A stretch of DNA of 64,000 nucleotides, taken from positions 62,001 to 126,000 of the forward strand of contig NZ_JACRSS010000006.1 of assembly GCF_014384805.1 (NCBI RefSeq), given 5' to 3'. Shown piece after piece: positions 7,788 to 15,199 of the stretch. The position numbers were made by a program, and so were the translations under genes. The stretch is from Guopingia tenuis. GTDB taxonomy: Bacteria; Bacillota; Clostridia; Christensenellales; Christensenellaceae. A model generated the notes under the pieces. That model worked only from the letters and a program-made list of their open reading frames with translations, ran no database searches and was not told the origin of the DNA. Position 1 is the first letter of the stretch. Each line of letters opens with the position of its first letter.

Positions 7788-7824
7788 GCCGCGAAGCCCC
7801 CAGCAGGGCTTTCGCGGCCTTTTT
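7788..7824 (+). terminator. Intrinsic terminator after the tryptophanase-like gene
   Basis: Arms GGCCGCGAAGCCC (from 7788) and GGGCTTTCGCGGCC (7806-7819) are complementary and followed by TTTTT. Confidence 0.9.
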
Positions 7825-8093
7825 ACTGGGGGAAACCATCGCGCCGGTGGAGCATGTGCAAACAGAGGTTGAGCGGAATCCCGTAGCAAAGAGGATTGCC
7901 GAGAAATGCGCCGCATGCAGGAAAAAACCAAAAAATTTCCTGAGGAATGGAAAAAGCAAGCACAGGACGATTTTTGTGCGCCCTGAGAACCGTGTTTTTT
8001 TGACCGGCGATTCAAGCCCTCCCGGACGGGTACATTACATAAGAAAAGAAAAATCGGGCCAGACTAAAAAACAACGAAGAGAAGGAGCGACGC
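7825..8093. other. Intergenic region before msrAB
   Basis: About 270 bases with no convincing gene. Short frames here show no RBS or recognisable protein features. A TTGACC at about 7997 and an AT-rich TACATTACATAAG at about 8032-8044 could belong to a promoter, but the spacing between them is too long for a standard pair. Confidence 0.4.
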
Positions 8094-9044
8094 ATGAAAA
8101 ACAGGGAAATTTATTTTGCCGGGGGATGCTTTTGGGGCGTGGAGGAATACTTTTCGGGTGTGCCGGGTGTCCTGCGGACGCAGACTGGCTATGCAAACGG
8201 GCATCAGGCCCATCCGACCTATGAAGCCGTGTGTACAGGGAAAACCGGGCACGCCGAGACGGTCCGGGTGGAATACCAGCCGGAAACCATCGGCCTAGAG
8301 CAGCTGCTGGAGCTGTTTTTTGCCGTCATCGATCCGGTTTCCGTCAACCGCCAGGGGCCGGATATCGGCCCGCAGTACCGCACGGGAATCTTTTATACCG
8401 ATACGGAGGATGCGCCGGTGATCCTGGCGGCGCTGCAGCGGCTGCAAAGCCGGCAGGACAGACCGCTGGCCGTGGAGGCCGGGCCGCTGCTCTGCTTTTA
8501 TCCCGCCGAAGAATACCACCAGGGATACTTGAAAAAGCACCCATATGGCTACTGCCATATTTCGAGAGAGGCGATGGAACAGGCAAAAAAGGGCGGCGGC
8601 TCTGCCCAAAAGACGCGGGAACAGCTCCGCCGGGAGCTGACTCCGCTGCAATATGAGGTTACCCAAAACGGGGGCACCGAGCCGCCCTTTCAAAATGAAT
8701 ACTGGGATTGCTGGGAACCCGGCATCTATGTGGATATCACCACCGGGGAGCCGCTGTTCTCCTCCAGAGACAAATTCGACGCGGGCTGCGGCTGGCCCAG
8801 CTTTACCCGCCCCATTGCGGAGGACCGCATTCAGGAGAAAGAGGACACGCGCTTGGGTATGGTGCGCACCGAGGTCAAAAGCAAAAAAGGGCAGGCGCAT
8901 CTGGGCCATGTGTTTCCCGACGGCCCGGCGGCGCAGGGAGGGAAACGCTATTGCATTAACAGCGCTTCCCTGCGCTTTATCCCCCGGGATCAGATGGAGC
9001 GGGAGGGATATGGAAAAGATCTCTCCCTTTGGGAGGAAGGCTGA
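8094..9044 (+). CDS. msrAB: Bifunctional methionine sulfoxide reductase MsrA-MsrB fusion
   Basis: A 316-residue cytoplasmic repair enzyme for oxidised methionine; MsrA reduces the S and MsrB the R sulfoxide. MsrA domain, residues 1-160: catalytic Cys12 in GCFWG (11-15), then GHAETV, the QYRTGIFY segment (94-101) and EYHQGYL (140-146). MsrB domain, about 177-305: PPFQNEY, GCGWPSF (231-237), HLGHVF (269-274) and the nucleophile Cys287 in RYCINSASLRF. The structural zinc CxxC pairs of many MsrB proteins are not apparent. The start gives the usual N-terminus only 11 residues before the catalytic Cys and has the RBS GAGAAGGAG. There is no signal peptide. The gene ends 2 bases from the convergent lysozyme gene. 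Confidence 0.95.
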   Translation: MKNREIYFAGGCFWGVEEYFSGVPGVLRTQTGYANGHQAHPTYEAVCTGKTGHAETVRVEYQPETIGLEQLLELFFAVIDPVSVNRQGPDIGPQYRTGIFYTDTEDAPVILAALQRLQSRQDRPLAVEAGPLLCFYPAEEYHQGYLKKHPYGYCHISREAMEQAKKGGGSAQKTREQLRRELTPLQYEVTQNGGTEPPFQNEYWDCWEPGIYVDITTGEPLFSSRDKFDAGCGWPSFTRPIAEDRIQEKEDTRLGMVRTEVKSKKGQAHLGHVFPDGPAAQGGKRYCINSASLRFIPRDQMEREGYGKDLSLWEEG

Positions 9045-9046
9045 GC

Positions 9047-10267
9047 TTATTCGCCGGCGGCCAGTTCGATGACCTGCCCCGGATAGATGCGGTTGGGGTC
9101 GGCGATGCGGTTCAGCCGGGCCAGATGCGTCACGGTGGTGTGGAACCGGCTGGCAATGCGGGAAAGGGTGTCGCCGCGGCGCACCGTATAGGTGGCGGCG
9201 GCCTGCGCCGAATTGCCCTGCCGGATCCGCAGGATCTCGCCGGTATAAATCAGATTGGGATTGGGAATCCCGTTGAGGGTGAGCAGGCTGCCCACCGTGG
9301 TGTCAAAACGCCGGGCAATGCGGGAAAGCGTATCCCCCCGGCGGACGGTATATTCCATAAGGGAAGAATCCGCGGCCGGATCGGCATGGACCGCGCTGAC
9401 TTTCAAAATCTGGCCGGTGCGGATGCGGTCGGGATTGGAAATGCCGTTTTCCCGGGCCAGCTGGGCCACAGTCGTGCCGTATTTTTTTGCAATGCGGGAA
9501 AGGGTGTCGCCCCGCTGCACCTTATAGTAGATATCCTCCCGGGGCGGCGTGTCCGGATGGGGGATGGGGGAGGTTTCGGAAAGGAGGATATCTTCAGTAA
9601 AGATATCCCGGTCCACATCGCCGCGGATACCGGCGATGCGCCCCGTGTTGGAATACTGAAAGCCCACCCAGGTTTCCCAGTTGCCGTTGTCGCGGGGCTC
9701 CTCCACGCCGTATTCGGCCACCCAGATCGGCCATTTTTCCGCGGTTTCTTTGGAAAAATGCACCCGGGCGGCATAGTTGCTGGTATAGATGGCGGCTTTT
9801 TTGCCGGTCAGCTCCTCCACTTTGGAGAGGAAGGCCTGCACCATGCTGTTGAACTGAGATTTCGTCATATCGCTGAAATATTCAAAATCGCCCACCAGCA
9901 GACAGTCGGGCTCCCGGCCGCCCAGGAGAGAGACGAAATATTCGGCCTGCCGCTCGGCCTCCGCCGTGGTTTTGGCGGTGACAAAGTGATAGAAGCCGAC
10001 TTTCAGCCCCTGGGCCTTGGCCTCGGCATAGTTCCGGCTGAAATAGGGGTCGGCATAGGTTGCCCCCTGCCCGGCACGCATATAGACGATCTCAATGCCC
10101 GCCGCCTTGACGCGGGAATAGTCGATGGTTCCCTGCCATTTGCTCACATCGATGCCGTCAAACTGGGCCGGGCTGGAAGGGGCAAAGGCAAAAACCGGGG
10201 AAACAATGCAAAATACAGTGAGAAACGCGGCGAAAACGCCGGTTATTTTTCTCCAGATCCGTTTCAT
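9047..10267 (-). CDS. Secreted GH25 lysozyme with three C-terminal LysM repeats
   Basis: A 406-residue exported peptidoglycan hydrolase. Residues 1-28 form a signal peptide (MKRIWRK, hydrophobic core, AFA). The GH25 muramidase domain spans about 36-225, with DGIDVSKWQG (37-46), GFYHF (91-95) and the acidic VGDFEY (125-130). Three LysM domains follow at about 247-290, 305-348 and 359-402; each has the V(Q/R)RGDTLSRIA core and a GQIL/GEIL/GQVI end and should bind glycan. The start at 10267 has GGAGGT upstream and gives a proper signal peptide; a longer frame to 10339 would put 24 unrelated residues before it. Role: cell-wall remodelling, spore-related lysis or attack on other bacteria; the sequence does not say which. 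Confidence 0.93.
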   Translation of the reverse strand: MKRIWRKITGVFAAFLTVFCIVSPVFAFAPSSPAQFDGIDVSKWQGTIDYSRVKAAGIEIVYMRAGQGATYADPYFSRNYAEAKAQGLKVGFYHFVTAKTTAEAERQAEYFVSLLGGREPDCLLVGDFEYFSDMTKSQFNSMVQAFLSKVEELTGKKAAIYTSNYAARVHFSKETAEKWPIWVAEYGVEEPRDNGNWETWVGFQYSNTGRIAGIRGDVDRDIFTEDILLSETSPIPHPDTPPREDIYYKVQRGDTLSRIAKKYGTTVAQLARENGISNPDRIRTGQILKVSAVHADPAADSSLMEYTVRRGDTLSRIARRFDTTVGSLLTLNGIPNPNLIYTGEILRIRQGNSAQAAATYTVRRGDTLSRIASRFHTTVTHLARLNRIADPNRIYPGQVIELAAGE

Positions 10268-10576
10268 ATTCGTTATACCTCCGAAAAGGCAGCCTGTTTT
10301 CCGGGCCGCCGGGGATTTTTTAAAACTGCCGGGCGGCACATAGGCCGCCTGTTGTAGAATATGAAGCGGAATCCGGGAAGGTTACGAAAAAAGAGGGGCG
10401 GAAGGACGGGGAAACCCCGTTCAGCCGCTTTCCGGGCCGCGGAGCGCCGCTTTTAAAAGCGGCAGGGGGATTTTGCCGCGCAGCCATTCTTCTCACAGAT
10501 GGATTTCCGCGCGCCCGCAGCGGTTATTGGACGGGCCGAAATGAAAATAAGGGCGGAAAACCGCCCTTCCTGCATA
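10268..10576. other. Intergenic region upstream of the lysozyme gene
   Basis: No gene seen. It contains a perfect 18-base palindrome at 10446-10463 (arms GCCGCTTTT/AAAAGCGGC), which could be an operator or weak terminator, and the terminator of the small gene at 10577-10786. Confidence 0.4.
10548..10569 (-). terminator. Terminator of the small acidic protein gene
   Basis: On the minus strand AAGGGCGG, a TTTT loop and CCGCCCTT (10549-10568) are followed by ATTTTCAT. Confidence 0.75.
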
Positions 10577-10786
10577 TCATGGCTTTATATGCCCGGGTTC
10601 CTTTTTGGGCTGATCGTCCGGCTGGGGCGGATGGATGGCATAAAGTTCGCCGTAGTTTTCTCCTTCGGCTTCCTCCAGGATGCCGGAGGGAACGAGGCCG
10701 GTGCATTCGTGGGCAGAGGCCGTGGTATTCAGCGTATAAAACGGGTCTTTGGAAACGTCAAATTTGTCGGTTTTCTTTTTATCCAT
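10577..10786 (-). CDS. Small acidic protein of unknown function (69 residues)
   Basis: A short but credible gene. AAAGGAGAAAAGCC precedes the ATG and a terminator follows the stop. The protein starts MDKKKTDKFD, contains DPFYTLNTTASAHECTGLVP as its most protein-like segment, and ends in a Pro/Asp/Lys-rich tail. There is one Cys, no membrane segment and no signal peptide. I recall similar small clostridial proteins with an NTTASA.(D/E)CTGL core but cannot name a family or function. It is transcribed away from the GNAT gene. Confidence 0.65.
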   Translation of the reverse strand: MDKKKTDKFDVSKDPFYTLNTTASAHECTGLVPSGILEEAEGENYGELYAIHPPQPDDQPKKEPGHIKP

Positions 10787-10914
10787 GGCTTTTCTCCTTT
10801 ATATATAAACTCTTTGGTTAGTTTTGCCGGAAGAAAAGGAATTATGCGTCTTCCCCTTCGGGGAAAAATCTGCTATAGTGGCAGTATGCCAAAAGGGCGG
10901 AAGGAGAGGAAACG

Positions 10915-11412
10915 ATGCAGGACAGAGTTGTCATTCGCCCGGCCGCTTTGGAGGATGCCCGGGACATTTATGAGATCAACCGGACCAGCCTGGGCTATGC
11001 CATCGGATGGGACATGCTTTATTCGCAGTTCAAAAAGATTCTCGGGAATCCGGATCACCGGGTTTGGATCGCGCAGACGGAAGAAGGCGGAGTTTGGGGC
11101 TATGTACATGCCTGCCGCTATGAATGCCTGTTTGGGGGCCCCATGAAAAACATCATTTCCCTGGCGGTGAGCCCCAGGGCCCAGGGACACGGCGTGGGAC
11201 GCCGCCTGGTGGAAGCCGTGGAGGCGTGGGCGGAAGAAGAGGATTCCTTCGGCGTCCGGCTGATTTCGGGCTGCGAGCGGACAAGCGCTCACCGCTTCTA
11301 TGAAAAATTGGGATACCGCAACCGCAAGGACCACAAAAATTTCTATAAGCTGGTGCTTGCCGAGGAAGAATGCCGGCGGCGCTGGGAAGCGGATGCGGAT
11401 AGAGAAGAATAA
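10915..11412 (+). CDS. GNAT family N-acetyltransferase
   Basis: A 165-residue single-domain GNAT. VVIRPAALEDARDIYEI at the N-terminus, the beta-4 strand IISLAVSP and the acetyl-CoA loop RAQGHGVGRRLV (about 88-99) are the conserved blocks; SAHRFYEKLGY (about 124-134) is the classical C-terminal block. The acceptor is unknown; it could be a small amine, an antibiotic or a protein N-terminus. RBS AAGGAGAGG. A possible weak promoter with TATAGT at 10874-10879 lies upstream. It ends 77 bases before the cyclophilin gene and may share a transcript. Confidence 0.88.
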   Translation: MQDRVVIRPAALEDARDIYEINRTSLGYAIGWDMLYSQFKKILGNPDHRVWIAQTEEGGVWGYVHACRYECLFGGPMKNIISLAVSPRAQGHGVGRRLVEAVEAWAEEEDSFGVRLISGCERTSAHRFYEKLGYRNRKDHKNFYKLVLAEEECRRRWEADADREE

Positions 11413-11489
11413 AAAAATCCGGATGTATTTCAGCCCGGGCGGCGCCGGGGCTGTCAAAGCAAAATCAATAGAAAGGCAAGGACAGAAAT

Positions 11490-11963
11490 ATGGTTGTTAT
11501 GGAAATGGAAAATGGGGGCAAAATAAAAATCCAGCTGGATGAAACCGCCGCCCCGAAAACGGTAAAGAATTTTGAAGATCTGGTGAAAAAAGGCTTTTAT
11601 GACGGCCTTACGTTTCACCGCGTCATTTCGGGCTTTATGATCCAGGGCGGCTGTCCCAAGGGCAACGGCACGGGCGGCCCGGGATATACCATCGAAGGGG
11701 AATTTGCGGCCAACGGCATTTCCAATCCCCTGAAGCATACCCGGGGCGTGATCTCCATGGCCCGGGCGATGGACCCCAATTCCGCGGGTTCCCAGTTCTT
11801 CATCATGCATGCGGATGCGCCGCATCTGGATGGACAGTATGCCGCCTTCGGCAAGGTCGTGGAGGGCATGGATGTGGTGGATGAAATTGCGGAGTGCGAG
11901 ACGGATTTTTCCGATAAGCCTCTAAAAAAGGTCGTCATCAAGCGCATGACCATAGAAGAATAA
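11490..11963 (+). CDS. Cyclophilin-type peptidyl-prolyl cis-trans isomerase
   Basis: A 157-residue cytoplasmic cyclophilin without signal peptide, expected to speed proline isomerisation in folding. Catalytic FHR (42-44), the FMIQGG block (49-54), GSQFFIM (100-106) and the pocket HLDGQYAAFGKV (112-123) are present. The Trp that makes human CypA sensitive to cyclosporin is absent, as in most bacterial members. The start at 11490 gives the compact bacterial form MVVMEMENGG; an ATG three codons later is a possible alternative. The ribosome site is poor (AAGGCAAGGAC). A strong terminator follows. Confidence 0.93.
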   Translation: MVVMEMENGGKIKIQLDETAAPKTVKNFEDLVKKGFYDGLTFHRVISGFMIQGGCPKGNGTGGPGYTIEGEFAANGISNPLKHTRGVISMARAMDPNSAGSQFFIMHADAPHLDGQYAAFGKVVEGMDVVDEIAECETDFSDKPLKKVVIKRMTIEE

Positions 11964-11972
11964 CGGCGAAGA

Positions 11973-11999
11973 GAAAAGCGGGTGAAAGCCCGCTTTTTT
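11973..11999 (+). terminator. Intrinsic terminator after the cyclophilin gene
   Basis: AAAAGCGGG, loop TGAA, then CCCGCTTTTTTT. The U-run is long and the stem GC-rich. Confidence 0.9.
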
Positions 12000-12382
12000 T
12001 CATAGACGAAAGAAGATAACCTCCCCGCTTTCCGGAAAACAACGGCCATCTGAAACATGGGGAAGCGGCCGCAGGGAAACTAGCGCTTCCGGGAGAAAGA
12101 AGCTGTTTCCCGAAAACAGATTCGGCGGGCGTTTTTTTATGATTGTAAAATTTCACGGATTTTTTGGACTTTGAAGATGAAAAAACGGGAAGACTTTGAA
12201 AAAAACTTCCAAAAAGCAGGAAAAACGGCTGTTTTTTGTATAAAAAATGCCATGGGTAAAAGATATTTCCAGTGTATATTTTTGTTTCTGGGGCAAATTA
12301 ATAGCACACAGGAAAGAAATTCTCCTGTGAAAAAAGAAGTCGGAAAAGACGATTATTAAGAAAGGTTGGAGGTGAAAAAAAC
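12000..12382. other. Intergenic region before the spore protein genes
   Basis: No gene that I can support; AT-rich toward the spore genes. A forespore sigma-G promoter is expected here from the function of the downstream genes, but no good match to its consensus was found by eye. Confidence 0.4.
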
Positions 12383-12577
12383 ATGTCTAATAAATCCAGC
12401 AATAGAACAGTCGTTCCCGAGGCGAAGGAGTATTTGAACAAGATGAAATACGAAGTTGCCAGCGAGCAGGGCATCAACCTGAAGCAGGGTTACAACGGCG
12501 ATCTGACGGCGAAGGAAAACGGCACCGTTGGCGGTTATATGGTCAAAAAGATGATCGAACAGTACCAGAATTCGTAA
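12383..12577 (+). CDS. Alpha/beta-type small acid-soluble spore protein (SASP), copy 1
   Basis: A 64-residue DNA-coating spore protein. The two diagnostic family blocks are visible: KYEVASEQGINL (about 22-33; contains the GPR protease cleavage region at E.GI) and YNGDLTAKENGTVGG (about 37-51), followed by MVKKMIEQ. These proteins saturate spore DNA, protect it from UV and heat, and are degraded as an amino-acid source at germination. RBS GGTTGGAGGTG. A second copy follows 58 bases later. Its presence implies that the organism is, or recently was, a spore former. Confidence 0.95.
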   Translation: MSNKSSNRTVVPEAKEYLNKMKYEVASEQGINLKQGYNGDLTAKENGTVGGYMVKKMIEQYQNS

Positions 12578-12635
12578 CATACACAGTAAAAAATGTACGA
12601 TGCAATGAAAATTTGAAAGAAGGAGGGACTACAAC

Positions 12636-12839
12636 ATGAACAACAACAGTTATGCATCTGATACGGCACAGGCCCGTCAGAAGATGGAAAACATGAAGTA
12701 TGAAGTTGCCAATGAAGTTGGTGTAAACCTGAAAAAGGGTTACAATGGTGACCTGACTTCCAAGGAAGCCGGTTATGTTGGCGGCAACATGGTGAAGAAG
12801 ATGATCGAACAGGTCGAGCGTTCTATGGCGAACAAATAA
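12636..12839 (+). CDS. Alpha/beta-type small acid-soluble spore protein (SASP), copy 2
   Basis: A 67-residue paralogue of the preceding gene with the same blocks: MKYEVANEVGVNL, YNGDLTSKEAGYVGG and NMVKKMIEQ. The N-terminus is Asn/Ser-rich as in many SASPs. The ribosome site is excellent (AAGAAGGAGGG). Duplicate SASP genes in tandem are common in Clostridia. A terminator lies about 40 bases after the stop and none lies between the two copies, so the pair may be cotranscribed in the forespore. Confidence 0.95.
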   Translation: MNNNSYASDTAQARQKMENMKYEVANEVGVNLKKGYNGDLTSKEAGYVGGNMVKKMIEQVERSMANK

Positions 12840-12880
12840 GCAATATTGCCTTGAATACGAGACGAGTTATTTTATAAAAG

Positions 12881-12908
12881 GGGAGGCGCATGCCGCCTCT
12901 CTTTTTTT
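12881..12908 (+). terminator. Intrinsic terminator after the SASP pair
   Basis: GAGGCG (12883-12888), loop CATGC, CGCCTC (12894-12899), then T-rich TCTTTTTTT. Confidence 0.85.
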
Positions 12909-13549
12909 GCCTTTACAGTTCCGCTGCCGGAGGGAGAGGCGGCGGAGCTGAACCGGCGGAATACCGGCGCGGACGCTATATTTTGGAAAGGATAGTTTCT
13001 GCGCTTTGAATTTTCTGTAAAAAAGCAAAAAACTTATAAAAAATATGGTATAATGAACGCACGGCATAAACGGAAGGGCAAGCCCTTCCGAAGCTTGGGC
13101 GTTCATTGACGGCTGCCATTGCCGCACGATGCTCGGCAAAGACCTGGTATAATGAACGCAGCCCTCGCCGGGCGGGCGTGACTGGTTTGGCGGGTTCTGC
13201 GAATACTGGCGTGTAAACGAGAGAAGGACGCATCCCCGAAACGGGGAGCCGTCCGATTGCCCTCGCCGGGCAGGCACGACCATGACAATATGTGCGGGAA
13301 GGCAATCCTGCCGGCACAAGAAAACAGAGATGGTTCGGGAACTTTCCCCCTCGTCGGGTGGGCAAGACTCGGCAGGCAAGAACCGCGGATGCAGGCGGAT
13401 AAGCGAACGGGCAGAGGCGTCACGGAAAGGGATGGAGGATTCGCCGGCGTGCGAAGAGTCTGGCGGCAGGGCTCCCGAAAGCCGGGACGGAAAAGAGGAT
13501 CAACCGGGAGATTCCCGGTAAAAAATAAAGAAAAAAGGAACGCAGACGG
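12909..13549. other. Repeat-rich gap before degV
   Basis: No gene supported; several overlapping long frames on both strands look like by-products of GC-rich repeats. It holds the two promoter-like repeats and the structured element annotated at 13046-13160. Downstream are further variants of a short motif: CCCTCGCCGGGCGGGC (13162-13177), CCCTCGCCGGGCAGGC (13260-13275) and CCCTCGTCGGGTGGGC (about 13348-13363). Confidence 0.5.
13046..13160 (+). repeat. Dispersed structured repeat element, copy A (between the SASP genes and degV)
   Basis: TGGTATAATGAACGCA occurs twice, at 13046-13061 and 13145-13160 (99-base period), each an extended -10-like box. Between them GCGTTCATT (13099-13107) is the exact complement of AATGAACGC at 13052-13060 and at 13151-13159, so it can pair with either side. 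The stretch 13097-13141 also contains a hairpin TGCCG...CGGCA and resembles 52410-52453 upstream of thrC. A perfect hairpin GGAAGGGC/GCCCTTCC lies at about 13072-13089. Confidence 0.55.
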
Positions 13550-14422
13550 ATGGAAGAATATGTGCTTTTTACAGACTGTACGGCGGATTTGCCGGCGGAA
13601 TTGGCCAGGGAATGGGGCATCGAGATGCTCCCCATGGAAGTGAAAATCGGGCAGGACGAATATCTGCACTATGCCGATGCCCGGGAAATCGGTTTTGCTG
13701 AATTTTATAAGCGGCTTCGGGCGGGGGAGATGGCGACGACTTCCCAGATCACCCCGGCGGCGTTTCGGAAGTATTTTACGCCGTTTTTGCAGGAGGGCAG
13801 GGATATTTTATATATCGCCTTTTCCTCCGGCCTGAGCGGGACATACGGTGCGGCAGTGCTGGCGGCGGAAGAGCTGATGAAGGAATTTCCCGGCCGGAAA
13901 ATCCGCTGCGTCGATTCCCTGGCGGCGTCGGTGGGCGAGGGACTGCTGGTATATACGGCGGCGCAGAAAAAGCGGGAAGGCATGTCTCTGGCCGAGCTGG
14001 CGGCCTGGACCGAGGAGAGCCGCGGCCACCTCTGCCATTGGTTTACCGTGGACGATCTGCATTTCTTAAAGCGGGGCGGACGGGTTTCTGCTGTTTCCGC
14101 GACCTTTGGTTCCATGCTCAAAATCAAGCCGGTTCTGCATGTGGATGACGAAGGGCACCTGATCCCCATGAAAAAGGCCCACGGGCGCAAAAAGGCGCTG
14201 AAGGAGCTGGTGGAGATGATGCGGGAAACCGTGGAAGCGCCGGAGGGACAGACCATCTTCATCGGTCATGGCGACTGCGCAGAGGATGCGGAACTGGTGG
14301 CGCGGCTGGTTCGGGCGGAGTTCCCGGTGAAGGAAGTGCGCACGACGTATATCGGGCCGGTGATCGGAAGCCATTCGGGGCCGGGAACCGTGGCGCTGTT
14401 CTTTTTTGGAAGCCATAAATAG
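13550..14422 (+). CDS. DegV family fatty-acid-binding protein, copy 1
   Basis: A 290-residue DegV/FakB-like protein. The family binds fatty acids and, in species with FakA, presents them for phosphorylation. Motifs: TDCTADLP (8-15), ATTSQ (62-66), FSSGLSGTY (91-99), CVDSLAAS, the hydroxyl-rich FTVDDLHFLKRGGRVS block, HG(D/H)C and a GPVIGSHSGPG C-terminal motif. A second DegV gene with the same layout lies at 37130-37999. RBS is modest (AAAAAAGGAACG). No fakA-like DAK domain is adjacent; the DhaL gene at 5542 belongs to a ketose-kinase pair. A terminator follows. Confidence 0.93.
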   Translation: MEEYVLFTDCTADLPAELAREWGIEMLPMEVKIGQDEYLHYADAREIGFAEFYKRLRAGEMATTSQITPAAFRKYFTPFLQEGRDILYIAFSSGLSGTYGAAVLAAEELMKEFPGRKIRCVDSLAASVGEGLLVYTAAQKKREGMSLAELAAWTEESRGHLCHWFTVDDLHFLKRGGRVSAVSATFGSMLKIKPVLHVDDEGHLIPMKKAHGRKKALKELVEMMRETVEAPEGQTIFIGHGDCAEDAELVARLVRAEFPVKEVRTTYIGPVIGSHSGPGTVALFFFGSHK

Positions 14423-14438
14423 AAATACGGAAAAGACC

Positions 14439-14469
14439 TGCGGCTGTTTGCGAACAGCCGCTTTTTTTG
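14439..14469 (+). terminator. Intrinsic terminator after degV copy 1
   Basis: GCGGCTGTT (14440-14448), loop TGCG, AACAGCCGC (14453-14461), then TTTTTTT. Confidence 0.92.
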
Positions 14470-14938
14470 TGGGCATGGCGCCGGAAGGAAAGTTATCTTT
14501 TTCATCCGAAAAACGGCAAAAAAAGGGGAAACCTGCGGGAACGGACGAGGGGGGAAGGCGTCCGTGCCGGTATGAAAATGCGAGGCTGAAAAAATGACGG
14601 GCCGCTGTTTTTTGCCTTCGGCCTCTATATGGGAAAGCGTATTTGCAGTTTGGAAACATGAAAAGAGGTATGGCAACCGATGCGGCGGACAGGCTCTCGC
14701 TGAGGGGATATGAACCCCTGGGGCAGCGGAACGGCGGACCCAATGGGACGAAAATAAGGGGGAAAGGTTCCGCTGGACAAAGGTTTCAGCGCATATTTTG
14801 GAGGAAAATATTGTTCGGATATCAGCCCATCGGGAAAAGGGAAGAGGAAAGCAGAAAAAGCCGGATAAGAGAGGCGATATGGTGAGAAAAGCAATGCCGT
14901 GTGGGCGTAATCCTCTGCCAAGGACAAAAAAGGAATAT

Positions 14939-15105
14939 GAGCAGATGCAACCGTGCGGGAAAGGGCCTGTGTTTGCAGGAAATATTATTGTGCGAGTATG
15001 GCCGTCCGCCGAGGGAAAGAAAAAGAATGAGAGCAGATGCAACCGTGCGGAAAGAGACTGTGTTTGCAGGAAATATTATCGTGCGGGAAAGGCCGTCCGC
15101 CGAGG
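14939..15105 (+). repeat. Imperfect direct repeat of about 75 bases, two copies, 92-base period
   Basis: Copy 1 spans 14939-15014 and copy 2 15031-15105. Shared blocks in order: GAGCAGATGCAACCGTGCGG, CTGTGTTTGCAGGAAATATT, and GGCCGTCCGCCGAGG. Differences are single-base changes and one indel. Copy 2 ends 29 bases before the -35 box of the following promoter. Confidence 0.8.
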
Positions 15106-15134
15106 ACCCATTGCCCGGGAAAAGCGCGGACGCG

Positions 15135-15164
15135 TTGACGCGAAAAAGGGCCGGAGCCTATAAT
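15135..15164 (+). promoter_or_regulatory. Sigma-A-type promoter of the C39-like lipoprotein gene
   Basis: TTGACG (15135-15140), 18-base spacer, TATAAT (15159-15164). The coding start is at 15200. Confidence 0.75.
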
Positions 15165-15199
15165 GGAAATAGAATACTGCGAGGGAGAGGAAAACGGCG

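Larger units (their letters stand above)
14470..15199. other. Long intergenic region before the C39-like lipoprotein gene
   Basis: About 730 bases. Frames are present on both strands but none has an RBS plus recognisable protein features. It contains the imperfect direct repeat at 14939-15105 and a promoter at 15135-15164. A weaker relative of the repeat may lie at about 14775-14860 (GGAAAATATTGTTCGG and flanks). Confidence 0.5.

Noticed and set aside
7847..8224. Plus-strand frame of 125 codons before and into msrAB
   Set aside because: It overlaps msrAB in another frame, has no RBS and no recognisable features.
10499..11146. Plus-strand frame of 215 codons across the small acidic gene and into the GNAT gene
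   Set aside because: Composition is antisense/out-of-frame and the real genes on both sides have ribosome sites and motifs.
12867..13669. Minus-strand frames in the gap before degV
   Set aside because: They are translations of GC-rich repeats and overlap degV; no start signals or protein features.
13550..14422. FakA-FakB system formed by DegV and the DhaL gene
   Set aside because: DhaL at 5542 is next to DhaK, lacks the FakA extra domains and is not linked to either DegV gene.
14266..15042. Minus-strand frame of 258 codons in the gap after degV
   Set aside because: It overlaps the degV end and terminator and the direct repeat; Phe/Ser/Pro-rich composition without motifs.
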